This document shows positions 24,897 to 33,879 of a DNA stretch of 64,000 bases, in pieces. Made by a program: the position numbers and the translations under genes. The stretch's first letter is position 1, and each line of letters opens with the position of its first letter. The stretch covers positions 124,001-188,000 of the forward strand of contig CAKUPQ010000002.1 in the NCBI GenBank assembly GCA_934675205.1. The letters run 5' to 3'. Source of the stretch: an uncultured Flavobacteriaceae bacterium (lineage in GTDB: Bacteria; Bacteroidota; Bacteroidia; Flavobacteriales; Flavobacteriaceae). The notes beneath the pieces are model-generated. The model was not told the origin of the DNA and did not search any database. It saw only the letters and a program-made list of their open reading frames with translations.

Positions 24897-26366
24897 GTGG
24901 CTTTCGTGCAGACAAAATGGATAATCATCATTGAGCTTATTTATATATTGCTTATTATTGCTACTTGTGTACGTATTATTTGGGATACGCGTTCGGTTAG
25001 CAAGACGTTAGCTTATCTGATGTTGGTAATTTTTATTCCGATTTTGGGAATGGCTTTTTATTTTTCGTTTGGAGTAAATTATCGAAAACGAAAAATTTAT
25101 AACAAGAAATTAGAAATTGATCAATATTTTCAAAAGGAATTTGAGATTAGGCAAAAGGAGAATAATCAAAGAGTTTCGAGTTTGAAAACAAGCTCACTTC
25201 TTAACAACAGAAAGCTGATACATCTGTTGTCCAATGAAAATTCTGATAACTCTTTTATACTTCCAAATTCCGAAATAAAACTTTTGAATAACGGAGAAAA
25301 TCTGTACCCGTTGATGTTTGACAAAATCCGGAAAGCCAAAAAATACATTCATATCGAATACTATATTTATGAAGATGATGTCATCGGAAACGAACTCAAA
25401 GATTTGCTTATCCAAAAGGCAAAAGAAGGGGTTGAAGTTCGTTTTATTTATGATGATTTCGGAAGTAAATCCATTAGACGAACCATAGTAAAGGAGCTTA
25501 AGGATGCAGGAGTTCAAGCGTTTCCGTTTCATAAAATACGGCTGATATTTTTGGCTAACCGACTCAATTACCGCAACCACCGAAAAATTGTGATTATTGA
25601 CGGAGAAACTTCGTTTGTCGGAGGTATTAATGTTTGTGATAAATATATCAATCAGCCGAAAAATAAGCTGTATTGGAGAGATACACACCTGATGATTAAA
25701 GGCTATTCTTCATTGGCTTTACAAAGGGTTTTTCTTTCGGATTGGAACTTTTGCAGTAGCGAAAATATTCCTGTAAATTCCGACTATTTTCCGTTTCAGG
25801 AAATGGAAGAGCCTGTTAATTTGTATGCTCAAATTGTATCAAGCGGGCCTGATTCGGATTTGCCGAATATTCTCTATGCTATAATTCAGGCTGTGAATTT
25901 GGCTCAAAAAGAAATTCTACTCGTTACTCCGTATTATATTCCTGATACCTCTTTGCAAGAGGCTTTGATTATTGCTTCTTTAAGTGGAATTGATGTCAAA
26001 CTGCTCGTGCCGAAAATGGGAGATTCAAAAGTCGTAAACACAGCAACACAATCATTTTTTGAAGGATTGTTGAAGGCAGGGGCGAAGATTTATTTGTACG
26101 AAAAAGGTTTTGTTCATTCCAAGGTTTTTGTAATTGACGGAAAACTGGCTTCGGTCGGAACTGCCAATTTGGATATGCGAAGTTTTGATTTGAATTTTGA
26201 GGTTTCGGCTTTGATTTATGATGAAGAAATTGCTGCGGAAGTGCGAGATTCTTTCTACGAAGATTTAAAAGATTCGGTTGAGATTACATACGAGCAATGG
26301 CAACAACGTCCGAAAATCAGACAGATAGGGGAGAAAATAGTGCGGTTGGTTTCGCCTTTTATGTAG
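24897..26366 (+). CDS. cls: Cardiolipin synthase
   Basis: A 489-residue phospholipase-D superfamily enzyme that condenses two phosphatidylglycerols into cardiolipin. There are two N-terminal TM helices (about 8-27 and 38-58) and two HKD motifs, at about residue 228 (NHRKIVIIDG, followed by GGINV) and about residue 407 (HSKVFVIDGKLASVGTANLD). The start codon is GTG (24897), the first in-frame start before the TM segment. A TACTTTAG box at 24865-24872 may be its promoter. It converges with the YigZ gene with no space between the stops. Confidence 0.95.
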   Translation: MAFVQTKWIIIIELIYILLIIATCVRIIWDTRSVSKTLAYLMLVIFIPILGMAFYFSFGVNYRKRKIYNKKLEIDQYFQKEFEIRQKENNQRVSSLKTSSLLNNRKLIHLLSNENSDNSFILPNSEIKLLNNGENLYPLMFDKIRKAKKYIHIEYYIYEDDVIGNELKDLLIQKAKEGVEVRFIYDDFGSKSIRRTIVKELKDAGVQAFPFHKIRLIFLANRLNYRNHRKIVIIDGETSFVGGINVCDKYINQPKNKLYWRDTHLMIKGYSSLALQRVFLSDWNFCSSENIPVNSDYFPFQEMEEPVNLYAQIVSSGPDSDLPNILYAIIQAVNLAQKEILLVTPYYIPDTSLQEALIIASLSGIDVKLLVPKMGDSKVVNTATQSFFEGLLKAGAKIYLYEKGFVHSKVFVIDGKLASVGTANLDMRSFDLNFEVSALIYDEEIAAEVRDSFYEDLKDSVEITYEQWQQRPKIRQIGEKIVRLVSPFM

Positions 26367-26978
26367 TTATTCTTTCTCGGAAATTTCCACTTCGTACATT
26401 ACCTCAAAAATCTCGAAAACCATTTGGGAGTCTTTTTTTCGGACAGCGATTTCGATTTGGCAGTCGAGTTCTAATTTTTGTCCGACAACATTCAGATTTT
26501 TTTCTTTGATAACTCGCATTACTCGGTTCATATCCTTGTAACCGAATTTTATCAGGTAGTGTTTGTCAATGGTTTTTTCGATAATTTCGGAATTTTCCAA
26601 AGCCATTTTGGCTGTTTCCTTGTAAGCTGTTACAAGTCCTCCGACTCCGAGCTTTACTCCCCCGAAATACCTGACCACAATTACCAAAATATCAGTAACC
26701 TCAAACGACTGAATTTGTCCGTAAATCGGAAGTCCTGCACTTCCGCTTGGCTCTCCGTCATCATTGGCTCTGTAATGAATTTGCTCCGTTCCGATTTGAA
26801 ACGCATAGCACCAATGCCTTGCAGAATAATGCGTTTTTTTGATTTCGTCCAAAATAGATTTGACCTCATCTTCCGAATGTACAGGAAAACAATATCCGAA
26901 GAATTTGCTGTTTTTTTCTTTGTACAACACTTCTTCGGAGGGAAGTTCTATGGTTTTGTATGTGTCTTTTTCCTGCAA
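26367..26978 (-). CDS. YigZ/IMPACT-family protein
   Basis: A 203-residue protein with the IMPACT N-terminal domain (SKFFGYCFPVHSEDEVKSIL, ARHWCYAFQIG, DDGEPSGSAGLPI, VRYFGGVKLGVGGL) and a C-terminal ferredoxin-like DUF1949 domain. The family is conserved in bacteria and eukaryotes; the eukaryotic relative regulates GCN2, but the bacterial role is not settled. The chain is full length. It abuts the cls stop codon. Confidence 0.9.
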   Translation of the reverse strand: MQEKDTYKTIELPSEEVLYKEKNSKFFGYCFPVHSEDEVKSILDEIKKTHYSARHWCYAFQIGTEQIHYRANDDGEPSGSAGLPIYGQIQSFEVTDILVIVVRYFGGVKLGVGGLVTAYKETAKMALENSEIIEKTIDKHYLIKFGYKDMNRVMRVIKEKNLNVVGQKLELDCQIEIAVRKKDSQMVFEIFEVMYEVEISEKE

Positions 26979-27156
26979 AGTTTTATGTTATGATTATTTA
27001 ATAATATTTTGCAAAATTAAGGGAAAACTCCTCAATTAAAAGTACAGATTACCGACATTCAAAAAATATTAGTTGAATTCTTTTATTATTTCGGAGATAG
27101 TTGTATTTTCGCACACTTGAAATTTAAAAACTATAACATTAATTAAAGTATAGAAA

Positions 27157-29262
27157 ATGGCAGTTTTATCAAAAATCAGACAACGTTCGCTTTTAGTAAT
27201 TGCAGTAGTCGGAATATCTTTAGCCGCTTTTGTAATCGGAGATGCTATCAACAGTGGAGGTTTCGGAGATTCCGGAAGATATGTAGGTTCGGTTAACGGA
27301 AAAGACATCAGTACAAACGAATTCCAAATGAAAGTTGCGAATCAGGAACAACAGAATCCAAACGCATCAAGACTTATGGTTGCAAACAGCATCTGGAATC
27401 AGGAAGTAAAAAGTGCTTTGTATGAAGAGCAGTTCGACAAATTAGGTCTTCGTGTAGGGAAAGCTCAAATTCAGGGAATCCTTGAGCAAAGCGGACAAGC
27501 CATGTTTTTGGACGAAGCAGGAAGATTCAGTCAGGATAAATTCGACCAATATATCGAAATGGTAAAAGTTCAAAACCCAACTCAGTGGAGACTTTGGTTG
27601 GAAGATTATGAAAAACAACTTGAGAATTTTGCCAAAGAACAAGAATACAACACCTTGGTTAAAGCAGGTATCAATGCTACAGGTTTTGACGGAAAAGTAA
27701 CATACGAAAGAGAAAGTAACAAAGTTAATTTTGATTATGTGGTTATTCCTTATACTACTATTAATGATGATGAAGTAAAGGTTTCTGATGCTGAAATCAT
27801 CGAATATATGAAGAAAAAAGGAAATCAATACAAAGCAGACGATTCTCGTGATTTGGAGTATTTCCTGATCGAAAGCAAAGCATCTGATGCAGATATTAAA
27901 GAAATCGAAGATAGAGTAGCTTCACTTTTAGAACCCAAAACGGTTTATAACGAAACGACCAAACAAAACGAAGTTGTTCCGGGATTTGCTGAAATTGAAA
28001 ATGTTGAAGAATTTGTAAACTCAAATTCGGATATTCCGCTTGACGAAAAATATGTTTTTGCCAAAGACCTGCCATCAATGACAGAAACGTCTGTGGGTGC
28101 GGTAACTTCGTTGTACAAAGAAAATGATTTTGTTAAAGTTTCGAGAATATTAGACAGCAAAATCGTTGCAGATTCGGTTAAGTCGAGCCATATCATTATT
28201 CCTTATGAAGGAACTATGGGTTCTCAAGTTACCACATCTAAAGAAAGTGCAGAGAAAAAAGCAGATAGCGTTTTTGCTTTGGTAAAAAACAGCGATGCTA
28301 AATTCAGAGAAATTGCTAACGAAATCAACACAGACGGAACCAAAGGAAACGGAGGAGAAATCGGTTGGGTAATGTATTCTCAAATTACGTATGACGGATT
28401 TGACAAAGATTTTGCCGAATTTATTTTCTTCAATCCTAAAGGAAGTATTCAGGTAGTTCATACTAAATTCGGATACCACATCATCAAAGTTGATGATACA
28501 GGAAGTAGAGCTACGGCTTATAAAGTAGCTACTATTGCTCAACAAATCGAGCCGTCTAATACGACAAACGATGAAGTGTACAGCTTTTCACAAAAAATTG
28601 AAATGGAGGCTCAAAGCAAATCATTTGAAGATTTGGCAACAGAATATGAATTGACTGCTGTTCCTTTAAACGGAATTACTGCTATTGAAGAAAACCTTGC
28701 AGGACTTGGAGCTCAAAGAAGTATAGTTTCGTGGGCTTTTGGAAAAGATGCCGAAAAAGGAAGTGTAAGACGTTTTGATATTTCGCAAGGACACGTAATT
28801 GCCAAAATCAAAAATATAAATGACAACGGATTCCAATCTGTGGAAAAATCAAGAGCTTCAATCGAACCGATTGTAAGAAACGAGAAAAAAGCAACTCTTA
28901 TTAAAGGAAAAGTAAATGGAACAACCCTTGAAGATATTGCTCAGGCGAATAACGAAACTGTAAGGTCAGCAACGGCACTTTCTCTTGCTAACCCAATGAT
29001 ACAAGGGTTAGGGCAGGAGCCAAAAGTAGTAGGAAGAGCTTTAGGAATGGAGGCTGAAAAAGTTTCGGAAGCTATTGAGGGAACTGCGGGAATTTACTTC
29101 GTAAAAACTCAAGCTGTTGTTAAAGCACCTGAACTTCCAAACTATGCAACTTATTCTAACAGAATAAAAACCCAAAATCAAAATGCATCTCAAGGAAAAA
29201 TATTTACTTCGTTGAAAAATAATGCAAAAATTGAAGATAATAGAATCAATTTAGGATTCTAA
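27157..29262 (+). CDS. ppiD: Membrane-anchored PpiD-like peptidyl-prolyl isomerase
   Basis: A 701-residue chaperone/isomerase: one N-terminal TM helix (about 11-32, VIAVVGISLAAFVIGDAI), a SurA-N-like helical domain (about 35-200), a parvulin (rotamase) domain at about 345-450 (SHIIIPYEG, NGGEIGWVMYSQ, FGYHIIKVDD) and a long C-terminal domain. It would act on newly exported proteins at the periplasmic face of the inner membrane. A strong terminator follows at 29282-29322. Confidence 0.9.
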   Translation: MAVLSKIRQRSLLVIAVVGISLAAFVIGDAINSGGFGDSGRYVGSVNGKDISTNEFQMKVANQEQQNPNASRLMVANSIWNQEVKSALYEEQFDKLGLRVGKAQIQGILEQSGQAMFLDEAGRFSQDKFDQYIEMVKVQNPTQWRLWLEDYEKQLENFAKEQEYNTLVKAGINATGFDGKVTYERESNKVNFDYVVIPYTTINDDEVKVSDAEIIEYMKKKGNQYKADDSRDLEYFLIESKASDADIKEIEDRVASLLEPKTVYNETTKQNEVVPGFAEIENVEEFVNSNSDIPLDEKYVFAKDLPSMTETSVGAVTSLYKENDFVKVSRILDSKIVADSVKSSHIIIPYEGTMGSQVTTSKESAEKKADSVFALVKNSDAKFREIANEINTDGTKGNGGEIGWVMYSQITYDGFDKDFAEFIFFNPKGSIQVVHTKFGYHIIKVDDTGSRATAYKVATIAQQIEPSNTTNDEVYSFSQKIEMEAQSKSFEDLATEYELTAVPLNGITAIEENLAGLGAQRSIVSWAFGKDAEKGSVRRFDISQGHVIAKIKNINDNGFQSVEKSRASIEPIVRNEKKATLIKGKVNGTTLEDIAQANNETVRSATALSLANPMIQGLGQEPKVVGRALGMEAEKVSEAIEGTAGIYFVKTQAVVKAPELPNYATYSNRIKTQNQNASQGKIFTSLKNNAKIEDNRINLGF

Positions 29263-29281
29263 AAAAAATAAATAGAGTACC

Positions 29282-29322
29282 AAAAAAGGCGGTTTGAAAT
29301 TTTCAAACCGCCTTTTTGTTTT
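29282..29322 (+). terminator. Intrinsic terminator of ppiD
   Basis: A 17-bp hairpin, aaaaaaggcggtttgaaa paired with tttcaaaccgccttttt, followed by gtttttc. It can also work on the minus strand for the GNAT remnant. Confidence 0.9.
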
Positions 29323-29343
29323 TCGTAATGACTCACTCAAATG

Positions 29344-29910
29344 TTAAGGTTTATATTGTAAATGCTTTAAGGTTTTTCCGACTAAAGTTTTTTTTCCAAT
29401 AGTTTTGAAACCTAATTTCAAGTATAATTTTTCGGCTTTTGGATTGTTGTTATCGACTAACAGACCGAGAGTTTTATTTTGTTGTACAACATATTATTCT
29501 TCAATAAGAAATTCAAAGATTTTTGAACCGATTCCTTTTCCTTGTTGGTTTGGGTTTACTCCCATACAATCAATATAAATTTCTCTTGCTTGAGTTTCAT
29601 CTTCAGGATTGAAATCTCTTCCGAAATTATCTTTGATATATTGAGCTACAGGTTGTCTTAACTCGTGTAATTTCCCTCCGTCATACAAACAAGCTGTTCC
29701 AACAATTCCGTCTTTGTTTTCGACAATCCAACAGTTTTCATACGAATATTGATTTCCTTTTTCGGAAGTCATTGTATTTAAAAAATCGGTTGCTTTTTTG
29801 TGTGATTTTTCTCCGATAAATTCATAAACAATATCTTCCATAGCTAATAATAAATACGGAACAATAAATTTTGAATCTTTTTGTTTGGCTTTTCGGATTT
29901 TCATTTTCAT
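29344..29910 (-). pseudogene. GNAT acetyltransferase interrupted by an in-frame stop
   Basis: Codons 1-138 (29910 to 29497) give a GNAT up to motif A (GVNPNQQGKGIGSKIFEFLI), then TAA at 29496 to 29494. The same frame continues for 49 codons with the expected motif B (VDNNNPKAEKLYLKLGFK) and ends at TAA 29346 to 29344. The total, 189 codons, is the normal single-GNAT length. The stop removes the last strands and helix needed for acetyl-CoA binding, so the gene is most likely a recent pseudogene. Read-through or a sequencing error remain possible. Confidence 0.85.
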
Positions 29911-29928
29911 TAAAAAAAAATCAAAAAG

Positions 29929-30774
29929 TTATAACCAATTTTTAATTCTATTAAAAAAAGAGGTTTCTTCTATGAAATCTGATATTTTTAATCTGGTTTT
30001 AATTTTTTTATCTTCAACATCCCAAATTTGAGTCAAAGATTCCCAATGCATCCAACTACTACCTTTAAGCTTTTTGTTTTTTATCTTTAGACTTCCAATT
30101 ACCGAAATTTCCATTTCTATACTTTCTTCACTGTAGAATTTTGCATAAAAGTAAGAGATTCTAGGATAGTAATATTCTTCTATAATTCTTCCATCACTAT
30201 AATATTTAAGACTTGCTTTTTTTAAATCATTTAAATTTGGTTTTTGTTCTTTTTCAAGATTAGAAATAGCTATTAGGTTTAGTCCGTATTCAGTATTTTC
30301 TTCATCATCAATTACTAAAGCACCTCCATATTTTCCATTTTCTAATTTGAAAACTAAACAATCCCCTTTTTTGAATATCGAATTATATAATTTTTTCTTT
30401 ATTCTTTTTTTAGCTGTCTTTTTAACTGTAGATATTTTAATGAGGAATTTATTGAGTTTCTGTTCTCTTTTGATGATATCTGATTCCGAGGAATCTAAAT
30501 CTCTCCATAATTCCAAGTCATTTTTTGATTCTATAATATCTCTAACTTTGTCAAATACTTTTTCATCAAGAGATTTACATTGCCATTGTAAGTCAGCTAT
30601 TGCAAACCAAAAATTATTAGAATCTTCATCAGAATCTAAACTCTCATCATATTTTTTGATTATATTTTGAGTGATAGTATTTACATCAATCCCTTCATTA
30701 TAAAGTTCTAAGAATTCGTGTTCTATGTCTTTATATAAGTCATTATCAGAAATATCTACACCCCAAGTTCCCAT
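29929..30774 (-). CDS. DUF4259-like protein
   Basis: A 281-residue protein from ATG 30774; the frame extends upstream without support. It opens with MGTWGVDISDNDLYKDIEHE, the DUF4259 signature. The region continues FWFAIADLQWQCKSLDEKV and a Lys-rich linker (about 118-135), then a beta-rich C-terminal domain beginning FKKGDCLVFKLENGKYGGA. This domain order (DUF4259 plus a cytoplasmic beta domain) resembles immunity-type proteins, but function is unknown. Base use is more AT-rich than in its neighbours. Its start lies 4 bases after the stop of the NdpA gene, so the two may be co-translated. Confidence 0.75.
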   Translation of the reverse strand: MGTWGVDISDNDLYKDIEHEFLELYNEGIDVNTITQNIIKKYDESLDSDEDSNNFWFAIADLQWQCKSLDEKVFDKVRDIIESKNDLELWRDLDSSESDIIKREQKLNKFLIKISTVKKTAKKRIKKKLYNSIFKKGDCLVFKLENGKYGGALVIDDEENTEYGLNLIAISNLEKEQKPNLNDLKKASLKYYSDGRIIEEYYYPRISYFYAKFYSEESIEMEISVIGSLKIKNKKLKGSSWMHWESLTQIWDVEDKKIKTRLKISDFIEETSFFNRIKNWL

Positions 30775-30778
30775 GTCT

Positions 30779-31837
30779 CTAGCTTTTTTGTTCTTTATTA
30801 AAATAAACCAAATAATAGTACATTTGTTTTTCTTCGTCCCAACCTTTTTCGACAAATTTTTCGGCACTTTCGGAGTTGATGAAATCTAATTTTATCTGAA
30901 TATTCGTATCGAGTTCGATAATATTTTTCATTTTTCTACGAACATCAGTAACCGCATTATTAGCAATCGGGAAATTCGTAATATCTTCGATAGAATATTT
31001 TTCAGCTTTATCAACTTTATAGTTTTTAAACTCGGGAATCAAATCAGGATTGTCTAAAACTTCGTTCAAAAAGTTGCTTTCTTCAAACTCATCATTTTTG
31101 GCGAAATAATTGACCGAACGATTCATAAACATTACTTCCTCTTTTTTGTCTTCTGCAGGAAGTACCACATCTTTTGCAAAATCCTGAACGAATTTCAGAT
31201 ACTTTTTGGTCATAAAATTTTCGTCCTGAAAAGCATCAACATTCAAAAAATGTTCTAACCAATATTTAGCGTCATAACGGTTGTTGTCCACACTCAAAAT
31301 CTTGTAGCCCTCCTCTTTTTTATAATTGAAAATAAGACAACCTTTGTCTAATTTGTTCAGACTGATTCCTTGTTGCAGAATCAAATCAAGGTTTGTTCCT
31401 TTTTCTTCGAATTGCAAAAAGTCGTGCTTTAACTCACTTTTAAAGATTCCGATGGCATCAACTACGTTGTTGTCAATCGAAACATTGGTCAGGTAGGTTA
31501 CATAAACCTCTCCGTTTTTGATGTGAGGGTGGTTTGATTGTTCGTATAAATGCTGTGTGATTTTCTTTGAAGTTTCGTGAGCATTACCCGGATTGGTAAA
31601 TAATTCGCTTACCAAATTATACATTTCGTTGTATTCCAAATCCACTTCGTGAGCAAATTGGAAATAATTTTCTTCTTTTTCTCGGAATGGCTTAAAGAAA
31701 AATTCTTTTAATAGAGGATTTAGCTCATCTGTAATCCTGTACGGATTTTCCGATAAAAAGATAGTTTCTCCTTTGTTTTTGTTTCCCACTCTGTGAATGG
31801 AAAGGTTGTCAATATTGAGGTTAAATAGGTTTATCAT
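30779..31837 (-). CDS. Nucleoid-associated protein, NdpA/YejK family
   Basis: A 352-residue protein of the NdpA family. Typical segments are HRVGNKNKGETIFLS at the N-terminus, ELFTNPGNAHETSKKITQHL, VYVTYLTNVSIDNNVVDAIG in the middle, and KIDKGCLIFN-like strands. Proteobacterial NdpA binds the nucleoid; the Bacteroidetes version is assumed to do the same. There is no signal peptide or TM segment. It is followed immediately by the DUF4259 gene and preceded by a palindromic repeat. Confidence 0.85.
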   Translation of the reverse strand: MINLFNLNIDNLSIHRVGNKNKGETIFLSENPYRITDELNPLLKEFFFKPFREKEENYFQFAHEVDLEYNEMYNLVSELFTNPGNAHETSKKITQHLYEQSNHPHIKNGEVYVTYLTNVSIDNNVVDAIGIFKSELKHDFLQFEEKGTNLDLILQQGISLNKLDKGCLIFNYKKEEGYKILSVDNNRYDAKYWLEHFLNVDAFQDENFMTKKYLKFVQDFAKDVVLPAEDKKEEVMFMNRSVNYFAKNDEFEESNFLNEVLDNPDLIPEFKNYKVDKAEKYSIEDITNFPIANNAVTDVRRKMKNIIELDTNIQIKLDFINSESAEKFVEKGWDEEKQMYYYLVYFNKEQKS

Positions 31838-31855
31838 TTTTTGTTTTAGGTTGAT

Positions 31856-31890
31856 AGACCTGACGGGTTTTAAAAACCTGTCAGATCTGA
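31856..31890. repeat. Dispersed palindrome, CCTGACAGG family
   Basis: gacctgacgggtttt and aaaacctgtcagatc are inverted. The element lies between the pRiA4b-type gene and the NdpA gene. Confidence 0.7.
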
Positions 31891-31900
31891 AATTTATAAA

Positions 31901-32446
31901 TTAATTCCAATTATCATCAGAAAAATCATCATATCCTCCTCCGAAATCATCATCTCCGAACATATCCAAATCATCTTCGTCTAAATCGTCTTCAAAATCG
32001 GAATATATATCATTTTCGTCAAAATCAGCATCGAAACTCTTTTCGTCAATACCCGAAATTTCTCCGTGAGCAAACAAAAGAGCAGGATAGGTTTCTCCGC
32101 TTTCTTCTTCTTCGATAGCTCCTAATTCCACAAAAAATGTGAACATATTCAGAAAATCATACACATAAATTATCTTGGTCTGTTCCTGATGTAAAATATC
32201 TTTCAAGACAAAATCCTGCATCGTGCTTTGTTCTCCTTCAATATCTCCCGTATCAAAAAGCGGAATTTCATCTTCCTGATTCCATTTGTCATCACAGGTG
32301 TAAAACGATGCCATTTCGCTTCCGTCAAAACCAAAAGCATTGCTAATTGTGTTGTGTAAATCTTCAAGAGTATCGGTATGTAAAATCGCAATATCTCTGA
32401 AAATATCTTCTTCTGTATCGAGTATAACTCTGAATTTGTAAACCAT
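31901..32446 (-). CDS. pRiA4b ORF-3-like domain protein with acidic tail
   Basis: A 181-residue protein. Residues 1-130 match the plasmid pRiA4b ORF-3-like (IS1096 TnpR passenger-type) domain as conserved in Bacteroidetes: VYKFRVILDTEEDIFRDI, LEDLHNTISNAFGFDG, MASFYTCDDKWNQ. The last 45 residues are Asp/Glu/Gly-rich and disordered. No transposase accompanies it, so despite the family name there is no sign of a mobile element here. Function unknown. Confidence 0.85.
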   Translation of the reverse strand: MVYKFRVILDTEEDIFRDIAILHTDTLEDLHNTISNAFGFDGSEMASFYTCDDKWNQEDEIPLFDTGDIEGEQSTMQDFVLKDILHQEQTKIIYVYDFLNMFTFFVELGAIEEEESGETYPALLFAHGEISGIDEKSFDADFDENDIYSDFEDDLDEDDLDMFGDDDFGGGYDDFSDDNWN

Positions 32447-32511
32447 AATCGTAAAAAATTGAACTGCAAATTTAATCAGAAAAATTCATTTTTGAAGTAA
32501 TTTTATTTTTG

Positions 32512-32519
32512 TATTTTAG
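32512..32519 (+). promoter_or_regulatory. -7-like box of the RlpA gene
   Basis: TATTTTAG is one base from TAnnTTTG, with a TTG at 32492-32494 at 17-base spacing. It lies 29 bases before the start codon. Confidence 0.4.
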
Positions 32520-32548
32520 CCCCATATATTTAATAAAAATATCAGTAA

Positions 32549-32977
32549 ATGAAACTCAAAAAAATACTTATTCTGTCTTACCTGTTGATTGCAGGTCTTG
32601 CCTTTCAATCGTGCGGAAGTTCTAAAAAAGCATCTTCTACAATAACCTCTAAAAGCACCTCAAATCTGAAAACCAAACCGTATAAGAAAAAAGTGGTTGC
32701 CTGTTATTATCACGATAAGTTTAATGGAAGAAAAACAGCAAGTGGAGCTATTTTTGATAACAAAAAACAAACTGCGGCTCACAAAAAACTGCCTTTCGGA
32801 ACGGAGGTTAAAGTAACCAACAGAGCTAATGGAAAATGGGTGCGTGTGATTATAAACGACAGAGGTCCGTTTGCCAAAGGGAGAGAAATTGACCTTACCA
32901 AAAAAGCATTTATGGATATTACTGATGACCCTAAAAAAGGTTTGTTAGATGTTGATATAGAGATTGTAGAGAAATAA
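32549..32977 (+). CDS. rlpA: RlpA-family lipoprotein
   Basis: A 142-residue lipoprotein (signal ILSYLLIAGLAFQSC, lipidated Cys22). A Ser/Lys/Thr-rich linker is followed by a double-psi beta-barrel RlpA domain with CYYHDKFNGRKTASGAIFD, LPFGTEVKVTN and VIINDRGPFAKGREIDLTKKA. Proteobacterial RlpA cleaves glycan strands lacking stem peptides at the septum; there is no SPOR domain here, so septal localisation is uncertain. A terminator follows. Confidence 0.9.
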   Translation: MKLKKILILSYLLIAGLAFQSCGSSKKASSTITSKSTSNLKTKPYKKKVVACYYHDKFNGRKTASGAIFDNKKQTAAHKKLPFGTEVKVTNRANGKWVRVIINDRGPFAKGREIDLTKKAFMDITDDPKKGLLDVDIEIVEK

Positions 32978-33010
32978 ATTTTAGTCGAAAGTCCAAAGAC
33001 ATATCCAAAC

Positions 33011-33046
33011 AAAAAACCTCACAGCTTGTAAACTGCGAGGTTTTTT
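33011..33046. terminator. Intrinsic terminator after rlpA
   Basis: aaaaaacctc and gaggtttttt pair, with a further cag/ctg, around a small loop. A and T runs on both sides would let it serve both the + rlpA gene and the convergent TPM gene. Confidence 0.85.
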
Positions 33047-33074
33047 ATAATTCGTAATTTGAAATTCATAATTA
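33047..33074. repeat. AATTCGTAATT dispersed repeat
   Basis: taattcgtaatttgaaattc followed by ataattaatta is a short copy of the element at 9227-9300, adjacent to the terminator. Confidence 0.55.
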
Positions 33075-33075
33075 A

Positions 33076-33879
33076 TTACCAGCTTCCCGAGGCTCCACCA
33101 CCTCCGAAGCCACCACCTCCGAAGCCACCACCAAATCCACCACCTCCGAAACTTCCTCCTGAAAATCCACCTCCAAAAAAACCTCCACCTCTACCGGAAT
33201 TTCGTCCTAAACTACTCAGAATAATAATATCTGAAGCATCAAAACCTCCTGTACTTCCGTTTCCTCCTCCTTTATTTTTGGAAATAATTATAAACACAAA
33301 AACGATAAATACAAACACAATCAGTATCGGGATAATCGAATCTCCCGAATTGACCTTGTCGTTTTTATATTCTCCACTCATCACCTGCATTATCGAAGTG
33401 GTTGCTTTGTCGATTCCTGCAAAATAATTTCCTTTTCGGAATTCGGGAACAATTTGAGTTTCGATAATTCTTCTCGACATAGCATCGGTCATCAGATGTT
33501 CTGTTCCGTAACCTGTAGAAATATTGACTTTTCGGTCATCAACCGCTACCAAAAGAATAATTCCGTTGTCTTTTCCTTTTTGACCGATTCCCCATTTATG
33601 CCCTAAATCGGTTGCAAATCGTGCTATCTGTTCTCCTCCCGTTGTGGGAATTGTAATCACTACGATTTGAGTCGAAGTAGAATCGGCATAATTGATGAGT
33701 TTTTGTTCGATATGTTTTTGTTCGGAATCGGATAAAACGCTTGTTCCTAAATTGTAATAGCTCGTCTGAAAAGAGGGTTTCCCGGGAATTTCCACACTTT
33801 GCGAAAACCCGAAAAACTGCATCAGAAGTAAAAATACAACTGCAAAATATTTGAGTATTTTTAAGATAAGCTGAACCAT
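33076..33879 (-). CDS. TPM-domain membrane protein with Gly-rich tail
   Basis: A 267-residue protein: signal/TM at about 5-27, a TPM (YgcG) domain (about 35-180: TYADSTSTQIVVITI-like strand, GQKGKDNGIILLVAVDDRKVNI, GYGTEHLMTDAMSRRI), a TM helix at about 185-208 (IIPILIVFVFIVFVFII) and a C-terminal run of Gly and Phe ending GGGGASGSW. TPM proteins are linked to photosystem repair in plants and to membrane stress in bacteria. It overlaps the upstream TPM gene by one base (TAATG) and belongs to a lemA-TPM-TPM unit. Confidence 0.9.
   Translation of the reverse strand: MVQLILKILKYFAVVFLLLMQFFGFSQSVEIPGKPSFQTSYYNLGTSVLSDSEQKHIEQKLINYADSTSTQIVVITIPTTGGEQIARFATDLGHKWGIGQKGKDNGIILLVAVDDRKVNISTGYGTEHLMTDAMSRRIIETQIVPEFRKGNYFAGIDKATTSIMQVMSGEYKNDKVNSGDSIIPILIVFVFIVFVFIIISKNKGGGNGSTGGFDASDIIILSSLGRNSGRGGGFFGGGFSGGSFGGGGFGGGFGGGGFGGGGASGSW

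Noticed and set aside
31901..32446. Possible IS1096-type mobile element
   Set aside because: Only the passenger-like domain is present; no transposase or terminal repeats belong to it.
33059..33427. Proline-rich frame on the plus strand
   Set aside because: It is the complement of the Gly-rich tail of the TPM protein; the proline run is a by-product of glycine codons.
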